Positions 19,271 through 26,192 of a DNA stretch of 64,000 bases are shown here, piece after piece. The translations under genes were made by a program, and so were the position numbers. The notes under the pieces are model-generated. The model searched no databases, had not been told where the DNA came from, and worked only from the letters and a program-made list of their open reading frames with translations. The stretch is taken from positions 49,765-113,764 of the forward strand of contig NZ_GL890780.1 of assembly GCF_000211415.1 (NCBI RefSeq), in the 5' to 3' direction. The stretch is from Enterobacter mori LMG 25706. GTDB taxonomy: Bacteria; Pseudomonadota; Gammaproteobacteria; Enterobacterales; Enterobacteriaceae. Every line of letters starts with the position of its first letter. Positions within the stretch are counted from its first letter, which is position 1.

Positions 19271-19296
19271 GCCTGCTAACAGCAGGCTTTTTTTTA
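19271..19296 (+). terminator. Rho-independent terminator
   Basis: Stem GCCTGCT/AGCAGGC with loop AAC and a run of nine T. Confidence 0.9.
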
Positions 19297-19744
19297 CATT
19301 ACACTTTTTTAGAAACGCCTCTATAAAGAGAGAGTAATTCGCTACCCTCTGACAAAATGCAGGTGTCTCCCCCCTGCGTGCCATCTTGCCATTTGTGAAA
19401 AACCTTGCTAAGTGGCGGCGCTGCCTCTCCTCATTTTAAATCTCATCAGGTGTGACTGAAGCAATAAGTTATGAGGGTATAAAAAGGCTCTCCGGATAAC
19501 TCCTGGCATCATAGTTTTAAGTACCTTCAAAAATGCATGGACATTTCGTAGGAGTTGTAATTTAGTTCTTGCACATTCTTCTTAATTTTGTCTTGCGATA
19601 AGAGATTTATATAAGTAGTCTAAACCTCGTTAATAACAATATGTACCAATCGGATTAAAATGCTCAGTAAGAAAAATCGGGTTGATGAGCAACCGTCGAC
19701 ATTGGTATTTGCTGAACAACGAAAAAACTTTAAAAGGTCTCTTT
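19297..19744. other. Leader region of the H-NS paralogue
   Basis: No gene is visible. The AT-rich part just upstream of the gene contains a possible promoter (TTGTCT near 19,590 and TATAAG near 19,612), suggested by eye only. Such AT-rich leaders are often bound by H-NS-type proteins, so autoregulation is possible. Confidence 0.35.
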
Positions 19745-20149
19745 ATGTCAGATGCTCTTACACAGTTAAACAATATCCGTACCTTACGTTCTCAGACTCG
19801 TGAAATGTCATTAGATGTACTGGAAGATGTTCTGGAAAAGTTTAAAATTATTCTTATAGAACGACGAGAAGAAGAGACATTACGTCTTGCAAATGAAAGT
19901 CAGCGCCGCGATAAACTGGAAACACTTCGTCAGATGATGCTTGATGAGGGTATCGACCCCTCCGAACTTTTAGCTGCTATTGGCTCTCCGGGTAAGGCTA
20001 AAAGGACGCGCTCCCCCCGCCCCGCGAAGTATCGATATACTGACGAAACTGGAGAGTCAAAAACATGGTCAGGTCAGGGGCGAATGCCGAAGCGGATCTC
20101 AAATCTGATTGCTGAAGGTGGGGAATTAAAAGATTTCGAAATCAGCTAA
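19745..20149 (+). CDS. H-NS-family nucleoid protein (island paralogue)
   Basis: From the ATG at 19,745 (AAAAGG ribosome site; a start at 19,682 would add an unrelated leader) the product has 134 residues. The N-terminal part is the coiled-coil dimerisation region of H-NS/StpA (ALTQLNNIRTLRSQTREM). The C-terminal part carries the AT-hook-like DNA-binding loop WSGQGRMP, in place of WTGQGRTP, followed by PKRISNLIAEGG. It should oligomerise with host H-NS and silence AT-rich DNA, possibly the island itself. Divergence from the core protein suggests a horizontally acquired Hfp/Sfh-type paralogue. Confidence 0.9.
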   Translation: MSDALTQLNNIRTLRSQTREMSLDVLEDVLEKFKIILIERREEETLRLANESQRRDKLETLRQMMLDEGIDPSELLAAIGSPGKAKRTRSPRPAKYRYTDETGESKTWSGQGRMPKRISNLIAEGGELKDFEIS

Positions 20150-20152
20150 AAA

Positions 20153-20178
20153 AGAGCCGGGCATACCCGGCTCTTTTT
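20153..20178 (+). terminator. Rho-independent terminator
   Basis: Stem GAGCCGGG/CCCGGCTC flanked by A6 and T5, directly after the H-NS paralogue; the A and T runs make it potentially bidirectional. Confidence 0.9.
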
Positions 20179-20181
20179 ACG

Positions 20182-20452
20182 GATAGCCCACAACCATCCT
20201 TAGAGGATCGTCGAGAAGCATCTGGTTCGTAACCGGCTTCAACAAGGTGTTTCATGAAGAGATTATGTTGCGCTATAAACTGGGTAAAGAAGGTATTAAT
20301 GGTGACATTACGCAGTTGTAATGCAGCCAACACCACAGTATTTCCTCTCATAGCATAATGCGGACGGGGTTAGTAGGCTGGAGGTCTTTAGTGAACGGCA
20401 AGCGGACGCCCTCGTAGATTAAACAGGCGTCCGATATCTTGAAGTGGACAGA
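20182..20452. other. Stretch between the H-NS paralogue and arsC
   Basis: A minus-strand frame at 20,142-20,351 (69 residues) overlaps the terminator and lacks family features; it may be a gene remnant. Nothing else is supported. Confidence 0.4.
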
Positions 20453-20878
20453 TTACCTAACCCGCTTTCCCGTTTCGTCAATGACCTTCTCGCCATCCTC
20501 TTTGGTAAACGCTCCTTTCTGACCTTCCGGAAGAATATCCAGCACTATTTCCGAACGGCGGCAAAGACGAGTACCGAGCGGCGTAACGACTACCGGCCGA
20601 TTAATCAGGATTGGATCTTGAAGCATGAAATCAATCAACTGCTCATCACTAAATTTCTCTTCATCAAGACCCAGGCGTTCATAAGGTTCAGCGTTTTTAC
20701 GCAGCAAGGCGCGCACTGTAATCCCCATATCTGAAATAAGTTTAATAAGCTCATCACGGGTCGGGGGAGTATCGAGATAATAAATTATTGTCGGTTCGTT
20801 GCCGCTGTTGCGGATCATCTCCAGCGTGTTACGTGAGGTGCCACAGGCCGGGTTGTGATAGATGGTAATATTGCTCAT
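20453..20878 (-). CDS. arsC: Arsenate reductase (glutaredoxin type)
   Basis: The 141-residue product has the length and motifs of plasmid R773-type ArsC: HNPACGTSRNTLEMI with the catalytic Cys12, and IYYLDTPPTRDEL. It reduces arsenate to arsenite with glutathione and glutaredoxin; the arsenite is then exported by ArsB. Three conserved arginines lie near residues 60, 94 and 107 (the last two in NRPVVVTPLGTRLCRR). It is the last gene of arsRBC, 12 bases behind arsB. Confidence 0.95.
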   Translation of the reverse strand: MSNITIYHNPACGTSRNTLEMIRNSGNEPTIIYYLDTPPTRDELIKLISDMGITVRALLRKNAEPYERLGLDEEKFSDEQLIDFMLQDPILINRPVVVTPLGTRLCRRSEIVLDILPEGQKGAFTKEDGEKVIDETGKRVR

Positions 20879-20890
20879 ATCAATATCTCG

Positions 20891-22180
20891 CTACAAGGTG
20901 ACAGAGAGCCGCCACGCCAGCACGGCCAGAGTGACGAAAAGCACGGGCAGGGTCATGATTATGCCGGTGCGGAAGTAATATCCCCAGGTGATGGTCATGT
21001 TTTTCTGTGCCAGCACATGTAGCCACAGCAGGGTTGCCAGACTGCCAATCGGAGTGATTTTCGGGCCTAAATCGCAGCCAATCACGTTGGCATAAATCAT
21101 TGCCTCTTTGACGACGCCTGTCGCCGTACTTCCGTCAATCGACAGTGCACCAATCAGCACCGTCGGCATGTTATTCATTACCGACGACAGGAACGCGGTC
21201 AGGAAGCCGGTGCCGAACGTTGCTGCCCATAACCCCTTTTCTGCCAGCAGGTTTAGCACGTCAGACAGAGACTCCGTGAGCCCTGCATTGCGCAGGCCAT
21301 AGACCACCAGGTACATGCCCAGTGAAAAAATAACTATCTGCCATGGTGCATCGCGCAGGACTTTTCCTGTGTTGATGGCGTGACCTCTTTTCGCCACTAT
21401 GAACAGTACTGCTGCGCCAGTAGCGGCTATCGCACTTATCGGGATCCCAAGAGGTTCCAGAACAAAGAAACCGACAAGCAGCAAAAACAGGACAATCCAG
21501 CCCGACCTGAACGTTGCCGGATCCTTTATCACACTGGCAGGCGTCTTCAGCAGCGAAACGTCATACGTCACCGGAATATCCCTGCGGAAGAAGAGATGCA
21601 GCATGACCAGCGTGGCCGTAATCGCGGCCACATCTACGGGGATCATCACGGAGGCATACTGCGTAAAGCCCAGACCGAAAAAGTCCGCCGAGACGATATT
21701 CACCAGGTTAGAAACAATGAGCGGCAGGCTGGCCGTATCTGCAATAAATCCTGCGGCCATGACAAAGGCCAGTGTCGTGCCCTGACTGAATCCCAGTGCG
21801 AGCAGCATCGCAATTACGATCGGCGTCAGGATCAGTGCGGCTCCGTCATTGGCAAACAGTGTAGCAACAGCAGCCCCAAGCAAGACTATCCAGCTAAACA
21901 AAAGGCGGCCACGTCCGTTACCCCAGCGGGAGACGTGCAGTGCGGCCCATTCAAAGAAGCCGGACTCATCGAGCAGCAGGCTGATGATGATGACCGCAAT
22001 AAATGCCGCTGTCGCGTTCCAGACGATATTCCAGACAACGGGAATATCAGCGATATGGATGACTCCAGTTACCAGCGCCAGCACAGCCCCGATACTCGCA
22101 CTCCAGCCAATACTCAGGCCTCCGGGTTGCCAGATCACCAGTATCAACGTCAGTAAAAATATACTCCCCGCCAAAAGCAT
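20891..22180 (-). CDS. arsB: Arsenite efflux transporter ArsB
   Basis: The 429-residue protein has the length and about twelve hydrophobic segments of ArsB. Typical stretches are [18 protein letters not shown], the [20 protein letters not shown] loop and [19 protein letters not shown]. It is an inner-membrane arsenite/antimonite exporter driven by the proton motive force. No arsA or arsD is present, so the pump works without the ATPase. It lies 44 bases downstream of arsR on the same strand and 12 bases before arsC. Confidence 0.96.
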   Translation of the reverse strand: MLLAGSIFLLTLILVIWQPGGLSIGWSASIGAVLALVTGVIHIADIPVVWNIVWNATAAFIAVIIISLLLDESGFFEWAALHVSRWGNGRGRLLFSWIVLLGAAVATLFANDGAALILTPIVIAMLLALGFSQGTTLAFVMAAGFIADTASLPLIVSNLVNIVSADFFGLGFTQYASVMIPVDVAAITATLVMLHLFFRRDIPVTYDVSLLKTPASVIKDPATFRSGWIVLFLLLVGFFVLEPLGIPISAIAATGAAVLFIVAKRGHAINTGKVLRDAPWQIVIFSLGMYLVVYGLRNAGLTESLSDVLNLLAEKGLWAATFGTGFLTAFLSSVMNNMPTVLIGALSIDGSTATGVVKEAMIYANVIGCDLGPKITPIGSLATLLWLHVLAQKNMTITWGYYFRTGIIMTLPVLFVTLAVLAWRLSVTL

Positions 22181-22224
22181 CTCAGACTCCGTTATATATG
22201 ATTATGTGAATTTGTTTTCTTTTC

Positions 22225-22545
22225 TCAGCAGGAGGTGCAGGCTGATTTATCCAGCCCTTTACACAAATCCTCCCGCATACACTGCCAGGACGTCGTGATT
22301 GTCTCAGCTGCCCATGCCGGTATGTGGGGTGACAGACGATAGTGGATCCATTTGCCTTCACGACGGTCCAGAACCAGCCCGGCCTCACGAAGGATAGCCA
22401 TATGTCGCGAGACTTTGGGCTGTGATTCGGAAATGGCTGCGCAGATATCACAAACGCACAGTTCTCCTGACTCCCGGAGAATCATGACGATGGCGAGCCG
22501 AGTTTCATCCGACAGGATTTTGAAAAGCTGAACAGGTTGTAGCAT
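22225..22545 (-). CDS. arsR: Arsenic-responsive repressor ArsR
   Basis: The 106-residue winged-helix protein of the ArsR/SmtB family has the As(III)-binding site Cys30-Val-Cys32-Asp-Ile-Cys35 in the alpha-3 helix, as in R773 ArsR. The recognition helix follows (SESQPKVSRHMAILREAG). It represses the ars genes until arsenite or antimonite is bound. A palindrome at 22,574-22,589, between arsR and the divergent arsH, is the likely operator and could control both directions. Confidence 0.95.
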   Translation of the reverse strand: MLQPVQLFKILSDETRLAIVMILRESGELCVCDICAAISESQPKVSRHMAILREAGLVLDRREGKWIHYRLSPHIPAWAAETITTSWQCMREDLCKGLDKSACTSC

Positions 22546-22573
22546 TTTTCACTCCGTTCCCTTTAGAATATAT

Positions 22574-22589
22574 ATATGATAAATCATAT
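22574..22589. promoter_or_regulatory. Palindromic ArsR operator between arsR and arsH
   Basis: ATATGAT-AA-ATCATAT is a perfect 7-bp inverted repeat placed centrally in the 85-base divergent region. Position and AT-rich symmetry fit an ArsR binding site. Confidence 0.6.
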
Positions 22590-22630
22590 GTGTTAAATTT
22601 GAAATCATCTACTCTCTCCGGAGGAGAAAA

Positions 22631-23245
22631 ATGGAACAATTTCCTGCCCTTAATATTGAATTCTTTGATCAACACATCGCTGAACGCATGAACCTGCAAG
22701 CGCCACCACGGATTCTTATCCTGTATGGCTCAGTAAGAGAGCGCTCCTACAGCCGCTTTGCCGCGGAGGAAGCCGGTCGTCTTCTGACTGCAATGGGCGC
22801 GGAGGTGGAATTCTTTAACCCCTCTGGTTTACCCCTGCCTGATGATGCGCCAGACACGCACCCTAAGGTCACCGAACTACGCGGCCTGGTCAGATGGTGT
22901 GACGGGATGGTGTGGAGTTCCCCTGAGCGGCATGGGACGATGAGCGCGGTGATGAAGGCGCAAATAGACTGGATACCCTTAAGTGAAGGCGCGGTTCGTC
23001 CTTCGCAGGGCAAGACACTTGCAGTGATGCAGGTCTGCGGTGGTTCGCAGTCCTTTAATGCGGTGAACCAAATGCGCATTCTGGGCCGATGGATGCGGAT
23101 GTTCACTATCCCCAACCAGTCCTCCATTGCTAAGGCATGGCAAGAGTTCGACGAAAACGGCCGAATGAAACCTTCGTCATGGTATGACCGTATCGTCGAT
23201 GTAGCCGAGGAGCTGTTTAAAATCACGGTGCTGCTTAAGGGATAA
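22631..23245 (+). CDS. arsH: ArsH, NADPH-dependent FMN reductase
   Basis: The 204-residue flavodoxin-like protein has the FMN-binding [13 protein letters not shown] motif (about residues 26-38) and the [20 protein letters not shown] block of ArsH. ArsH oxidises trivalent organoarsenicals to less toxic pentavalent forms using NADPH and FMN. It is somewhat shorter than many ArsH proteins. A GGAGGAG ribosome site precedes the ATG. It is transcribed away from arsRBC and probably shares the ArsR operator. Confidence 0.93.
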   Translation: MEQFPALNIEFFDQHIAERMNLQAPPRILILYGSVRERSYSRFAAEEAGRLLTAMGAEVEFFNPSGLPLPDDAPDTHPKVTELRGLVRWCDGMVWSSPERHGTMSAVMKAQIDWIPLSEGAVRPSQGKTLAVMQVCGGSQSFNAVNQMRILGRWMRMFTIPNQSSIAKAWQEFDENGRMKPSSWYDRIVDVAEELFKITVLLKG

Positions 23246-23629
23246 ACTGGTTATCTTGCAGATCGTTACAGCGAGAGAAAAGAGAGCTATCAGGAGCTTT
23301 CATCCCGTGTCAATCAGGACAAAATTTAACGTATATTTTTCGTGAATCCATACTGCATGAGATTAATAACATCCACTATGGCACAAAGGAGATATCCCAT
23401 CCTGTGTCAGAATATGAAAAACTACCTTGAGGTGAACTAGTAACTCTGGTTATGACGTGGCGCTTGCGCGTCATGATGCAAAACTAATTTTGATGTTTAA
23501 TGAAATCCTGGTTGCACCCAAGCTAAGCGCTTCATGCTAAATTTTAGGCGAAGGAATAACAGAAGTCCTGTCCATTGCGTGTTATAACCGAGGTTGAAAA
23601 CCGGCACACTGGCGGTTGAGAGGCATCGC
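23246..23629. other. Gene-free stretch downstream of arsH
   Basis: I see no frame with family features and no clear terminator. A 135-residue minus-strand frame beginning at 23,904 covers part of it but is antisense to a better small gene and is probably spurious. Confidence 0.4.
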
Positions 23630-23848
23630 ATGAAATTACAAATCACAAGAGCAATTGGCCTCAGTAAGCTCTCTCCACGTTGGGTTAAGGTTATCTGCTT
23701 ACGGTTAATTAAAAATGATATTGAACGCTCTCTCAACGCTCTTCTGGTCAAAATTGATGAATCTGAACTCTCTACGGAGCAACTTAAAGCGTTTAAGGAA
23801 TGCGTTGAAAGAATTAACCTGGCACGGGGTAAGGGGATGCAGGCGTGA
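23630..23848 (+). CDS. Hypothetical 72-residue protein
   Basis: The ATG at 23,630 has a GAGAGG ribosome site; the 23,594 start would add 12 residues without one. The product is basic and mostly helical (VKVICLRLIKNDIERSLNAL, then SELSTEQLKAFKECVERINL). It could be a small regulatory or nucleic-acid-binding protein. The family is not recognised. Confidence 0.5.
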   Translation: MKLQITRAIGLSKLSPRWVKVICLRLIKNDIERSLNALLVKIDESELSTEQLKAFKECVERINLARGKGMQA

Positions 23849-24089
23849 GCATTTTTAATTAAGCATTTTTCGATGCTGCATTGGTGATGATGGCTTTTAT
23901 CCAAAAAATTTCGCAGGCGAATAGTAGTCTAAGCGTTTGATAAAAGGTAAGCCCAAACCGTATATGCGCGGCGCGTTTGCTGCGCAAGAAATGGTTACCA
24001 GGTCAAATCTGTTTTTCAGTGTGACGACTCAACTAGATATCACCACGCACAGTCCCTATCTCGTCTTCTTTCTCATCAAAGGGAGAAAA

Positions 24090-24126
24090 AACTTTTAGGC
24101 ACCCAAATAGGCACCTAAGAAAAGTT
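24090..24126. repeat. Inverted and direct repeats left of the att-like site
   Basis: AACTTTT (24,090-24,096) and AAAAGTT (24,120-24,126) are inverted; between them AGGCACC occurs twice (24,097 and 24,109) 12 bases apart. Short direct repeats close to an att core are typical integrase arm sites; that role is inference. Confidence 0.45.
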
Positions 24127-24180
24127 GAACTAGCAGTTATTCAAATTAATTCAATGAATTACACAACCAATTCAGACTCC

Positions 24181-24192
24181 GCCAGCCCACCA
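24181..24192 (+). other. Degenerate ssrA 3'-end copy (att-like site)
   Basis: ACTCCGCCAGCCCACCA (ending at 24,192) differs from the ssrA end ACTCCCGCCAGCTCCACCA by two missing bases. A second, exact GCCAGCTCCACCA lies at 26,039. The two sites bracket the reverse-transcriptase module and suggest tandem insertions into ssrA. Confidence 0.5.
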
Positions 24193-24197
24193 AATAT

Positions 24198-24234
24198 AAC
24201 GGTCAGATTCTCTTAGAGTATCAGGCCGTTTTTC
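24198..24234 (+). terminator. Rho-independent terminator after the att-like site
   Basis: AACGG/CCGTT with inner GAT/ATC and CTC/GAG pairs, interrupted by small bulges, ending in T5. It would stop transcription from the left before the retron-like module. Confidence 0.65.
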
Positions 24235-24420
24235 TTTGGGCGTGTGGCACAACTGTGACTCAGGAGTGTACCATATGCCATCAAACAACATCCCCCATTA
24301 GGGAGTTGAATTCGCGTCCTAATTATCCCCTTCATCATCACTCACATTTTGAAACAAACCTATTACCACTCTATTGCTAGCTGCATGAATATGATCATAA
24401 AATGTACCTGCTAGTACCTA

Positions 24421-24717
24421 GGAGAGAATTTCTCGCAAAAGCTTGATGGTCTGCTTGTCAGCCATCGTGGAGGTTTCGGCCTCTAATCTCTCCCCCACAC
24501 GACGCATGCCAGGCTTGCTCTATGTTCCAACGTTACGATGCTACGCATCACCGACGCTCTGGTTCTTACCGGGACAGCTAGGATTGCCGGATTTGTGGCG
24601 AGAGGACGTCACTCTGTGACGTCGAAAACTGGGGTTAATTGCTGAACATCTCTTATTCCTGTCAGTTCAGGCGAGACTGGTGACCATGTTGGTCATCGGG
24701 AACTGAAAGGGAGATGT
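24421..24717 (+). ncRNA. Structured non-coding region, candidate retron msr-msd
   Basis: Several strong stems occur in 300 bases without a gene. GGAGAGA (24,421) pairs with TCTCTCC (24,487) and encloses GAGG-TTTCGG-CCTC. GATGC-TAC-GCATC lies at 24,537 and GACGTCAC-TCT-GTGACGTC at 24,605. A long compound hairpin runs from ACATCTC (24,646) to GAGATGT (24,711) with CAGTTC/GAACTG and TGACCA/TGGTCA inside. This position, directly upstream of a retron-type reverse transcriptase unit, is where msr-msd lies in known retrons. I could not fix the a1/a2 repeats or the branching G, so the exact ends are approximate. Confidence 0.55.
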
Positions 24718-24720
24718 AAT

Positions 24721-24948
24721 ATGGGTCGTAAGACACGTAAAAGTCGAAAGACGCATACAAGTCGAAAGACACGTAGGAAATACCAGGCTAGTGTTCAGCA
24801 AACGTTTTGTGTGAAGGAGAAACTAAAGAAATACTCCAAAGATACCGGTAAGTACATCCTTGCCTTGGTTTTCAGCGAAGTGTTTTCTACGGTTTTTCAT
24901 TCTGAAGCTGTTACCTCCTTCTTTGCATCCATCAAGGGATTCCTGTAA
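24721..24948 (+). CDS. Small basic protein with hydrophobic tail, candidate retron accessory protein
   Basis: The 75-residue product begins with three 6-residue units (RKTRKS, RKTHTS, RKTRRK) encoded by three 18-base tandem repeats at 24,727-24,780. The N-terminal third is extremely Lys/Arg-rich and could bind the RNA or DNA product. The C-terminal half (YILALVFSEVFSTVF and FFASIKGFL) is hydrophobic enough to enter a membrane. GGGAG stands nine bases before the ATG, inside the 3' arm of the upstream hairpin, so folding could limit translation. The gene lies between the structured RNA and the reverse transcriptase. I do not recognise the family. Confidence 0.65.
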   Translation: MGRKTRKSRKTHTSRKTRRKYQASVQQTFCVKEKLKKYSKDTGKYILALVFSEVFSTVFHSEAVTSFFASIKGFL

Positions 24949-24978
24949 TGGAGGCTATAATGGATTGGAGCAACGACG

Positions 24979-25938
24979 ATGAAAAGCACAAAACGTACCC
25001 CTAGTCTTCAAAGATCCCCTAAGATTTACCCCTTGAATCAATCCCCTCTATTCAAACTTAAAACTAGAAAAAAGTTATTCGAGATCATAGGCCTATCAAA
25101 GAAGCAGGCTGATAAACTTATGCTTGACTCTGCGTACAAAGAATTCGAAAACGACGCAGGAAGGAAGATTCAGGAACCGATTGCCCAGCTCAAAGCGGTT
25201 CATAGGAGGCTCGGCGTTTTATTAAGCAGAATCGAATTACCTCTATATCTTCACTCCGGTAGGAAGAAACATTCAACACTAACTAATGCAGAATCACATA
25301 AGCAGGCAACTGAACTTCTGAAGCTCGACATTCACAAGTTTTTTCCCTCGACTACCGCTGCGAAGGTCTACAAAGCATTTGTTGAGAAATTTGAGATGTC
25401 ACCTGATGTGGCTTATGTAATGACCAATCTAGCAACCTTTGCAGGAAAAGTACCCACAGGCAGCCCAATAAGCATGGCTATAGCGTTTTGGGCCAATAAA
25501 GATATGTTCGACGAACTTAGCAACCTTGCAGCCTCAAACAGCCTAGTATTTACGGCATATGTTGACGATGTAGCGTTCTCTGGTTCGAAAATCCCAAAAG
25601 GATTTGCCGCCCAAGCTAAAAAATGTATTCGTTCTCATGGCCTCACATCTAAAGACAAGAAAGAGCGATTTTATCCGTCTTCAGAGGGAAAACTGCTTAC
25701 AGGGATAGTGATTCAGGATGGGGAACTTAAGGTTCGTTGGGCACACTATGATTCAATCGGAAAAGAATTCGCTACTTTGGCTGACGCAAAAGACAACGCT
25801 GCAAAAATAATCCATCTAGAAAAGCTTGCAGGTAAGCTGCATGCGGCCGGTCAAGTTGATTTCAGACAGAAAGATAGAGCTCGCTTCTTCACTCAGCAAC
25901 TCAGAGCAGCCAAAAAGCAATCAACTCAGGGCAGTTAG
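24979..25938 (+). CDS. Retron-type reverse transcriptase
   Basis: The 319-residue enzyme shows the palm motifs of bacterial reverse transcriptases. Asp117 is in LKLDIHKFFPS, PTGSPIS (about 159-165) is the template/primer block, and the catalytic Tyr194-Val-Asp196-Asp197 lies in TAYVDDVAFSG. LLTGIVI (about 239-245) matches the region-Y V/LTG motif that retron enzymes use to recognise their RNA. The N-terminal IQEPIAQLKAVHRRL and YLHSGRKKHSTLTNA segments are also typical of retron-type enzymes. It would make a branched RNA-DNA product from the upstream RNA. GGAG stands nine bases before the start. Retrons act in anti-phage defence with an effector, here perhaps the 75-residue protein. Confidence 0.85.
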   Translation: MKSTKRTPSLQRSPKIYPLNQSPLFKLKTRKKLFEIIGLSKKQADKLMLDSAYKEFENDAGRKIQEPIAQLKAVHRRLGVLLSRIELPLYLHSGRKKHSTLTNAESHKQATELLKLDIHKFFPSTTAAKVYKAFVEKFEMSPDVAYVMTNLATFAGKVPTGSPISMAIAFWANKDMFDELSNLAASNSLVFTAYVDDVAFSGSKIPKGFAAQAKKCIRSHGLTSKDKKERFYPSSEGKLLTGIVIQDGELKVRWAHYDSIGKEFATLADAKDNAAKIIHLEKLAGKLHAAGQVDFRQKDRARFFTQQLRAAKKQSTQGS

Positions 25939-26038
25939 GGCTATCGATCTTAACTAGTTGGATGTGCCATACTGCTGTGACATTGATTCCCGCTATATTG
26001 CTCAAAAAATCAGACAGTTAGTATTTGTGTCGCTTTAA

Positions 26039-26051
26039 GCCAGCTCCACCA
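26039..26051 (+). other. attR: 3' end of ssrA left at the island boundary
   Basis: GCCAGCTCCACCA equals the 3' end of enterobacterial tmRNA including CCA. The following AAAATTCTCCATCGG is the chromosomal sequence I know downstream of ssrA, while the bases before it are not ssrA. This is the distal boundary of the island. Confidence 0.85.
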
Positions 26052-26097
26052 AAATTCTCCATCGGCGATCACCAGAGTCGACTGATGAAGTCCTAAG

Positions 26098-26130
26098 AGC
26101 CCGCATGGCGCAAGCCCTGCGGGCTTTTTT
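26098..26130 (+). terminator. Native ssrA terminator
   Basis: Stem AGCCCGCA/TGCGGGCT with a 12-base loop and T6; it matches the ssrA terminator of E. coli in layout. Confidence 0.88.
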
Positions 26131-26192
26131 GTGCCCTCAATTTGTCCCGCGAAGTCCATAAGTTTTCCCGATCATACTGGAGCATCACACCA

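Larger units (their letters stand above)
1..26051. mobile_element. Right part of a CP4-57-type genomic island integrated at ssrA
   Basis: Genes at 1501-4644 follow the order of E. coli CP4 cryptic prophages (yfjQ-, yfjX-, yfjY-, ypjJ-, yfjZ- and ypjF-like), and CP4-57 sits in ssrA. At 26,039 the motif GCCAGCTCCACCA, the 3' end of tmRNA, appears without an upstream ssrA gene body and is followed by a sequence I recognise as the normal downstream flank and terminator of ssrA. This is the expected arrangement at the integrase-distal end of such an island. The left end, the integrase and the intact ssrA copy would lie before position 1; that is inference. The window therefore holds the distal core and the cargo. 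Confidence 0.75.
24181..26051 (+). mobile_element. Small att-flanked module carrying a retron-like system
   Basis: The segment between the two ssrA-end-like sites contains only a structured non-coding stretch, a 75-residue protein gene and a reverse-transcriptase gene, all on the + strand. No integrase is present, so it may have moved as a passenger or lost its recombinase. Confidence 0.45.

Noticed and set aside
21380..22156. A 258-residue + strand frame opposite arsB
   Set aside because: It is extremely Arg/Gln rich with no motif; arsB on the other strand is certain.
23497..23904. A 135-residue minus-strand frame near the att-like region
   Set aside because: It is antisense to a better small gene with a ribosome site and shows no family feature.
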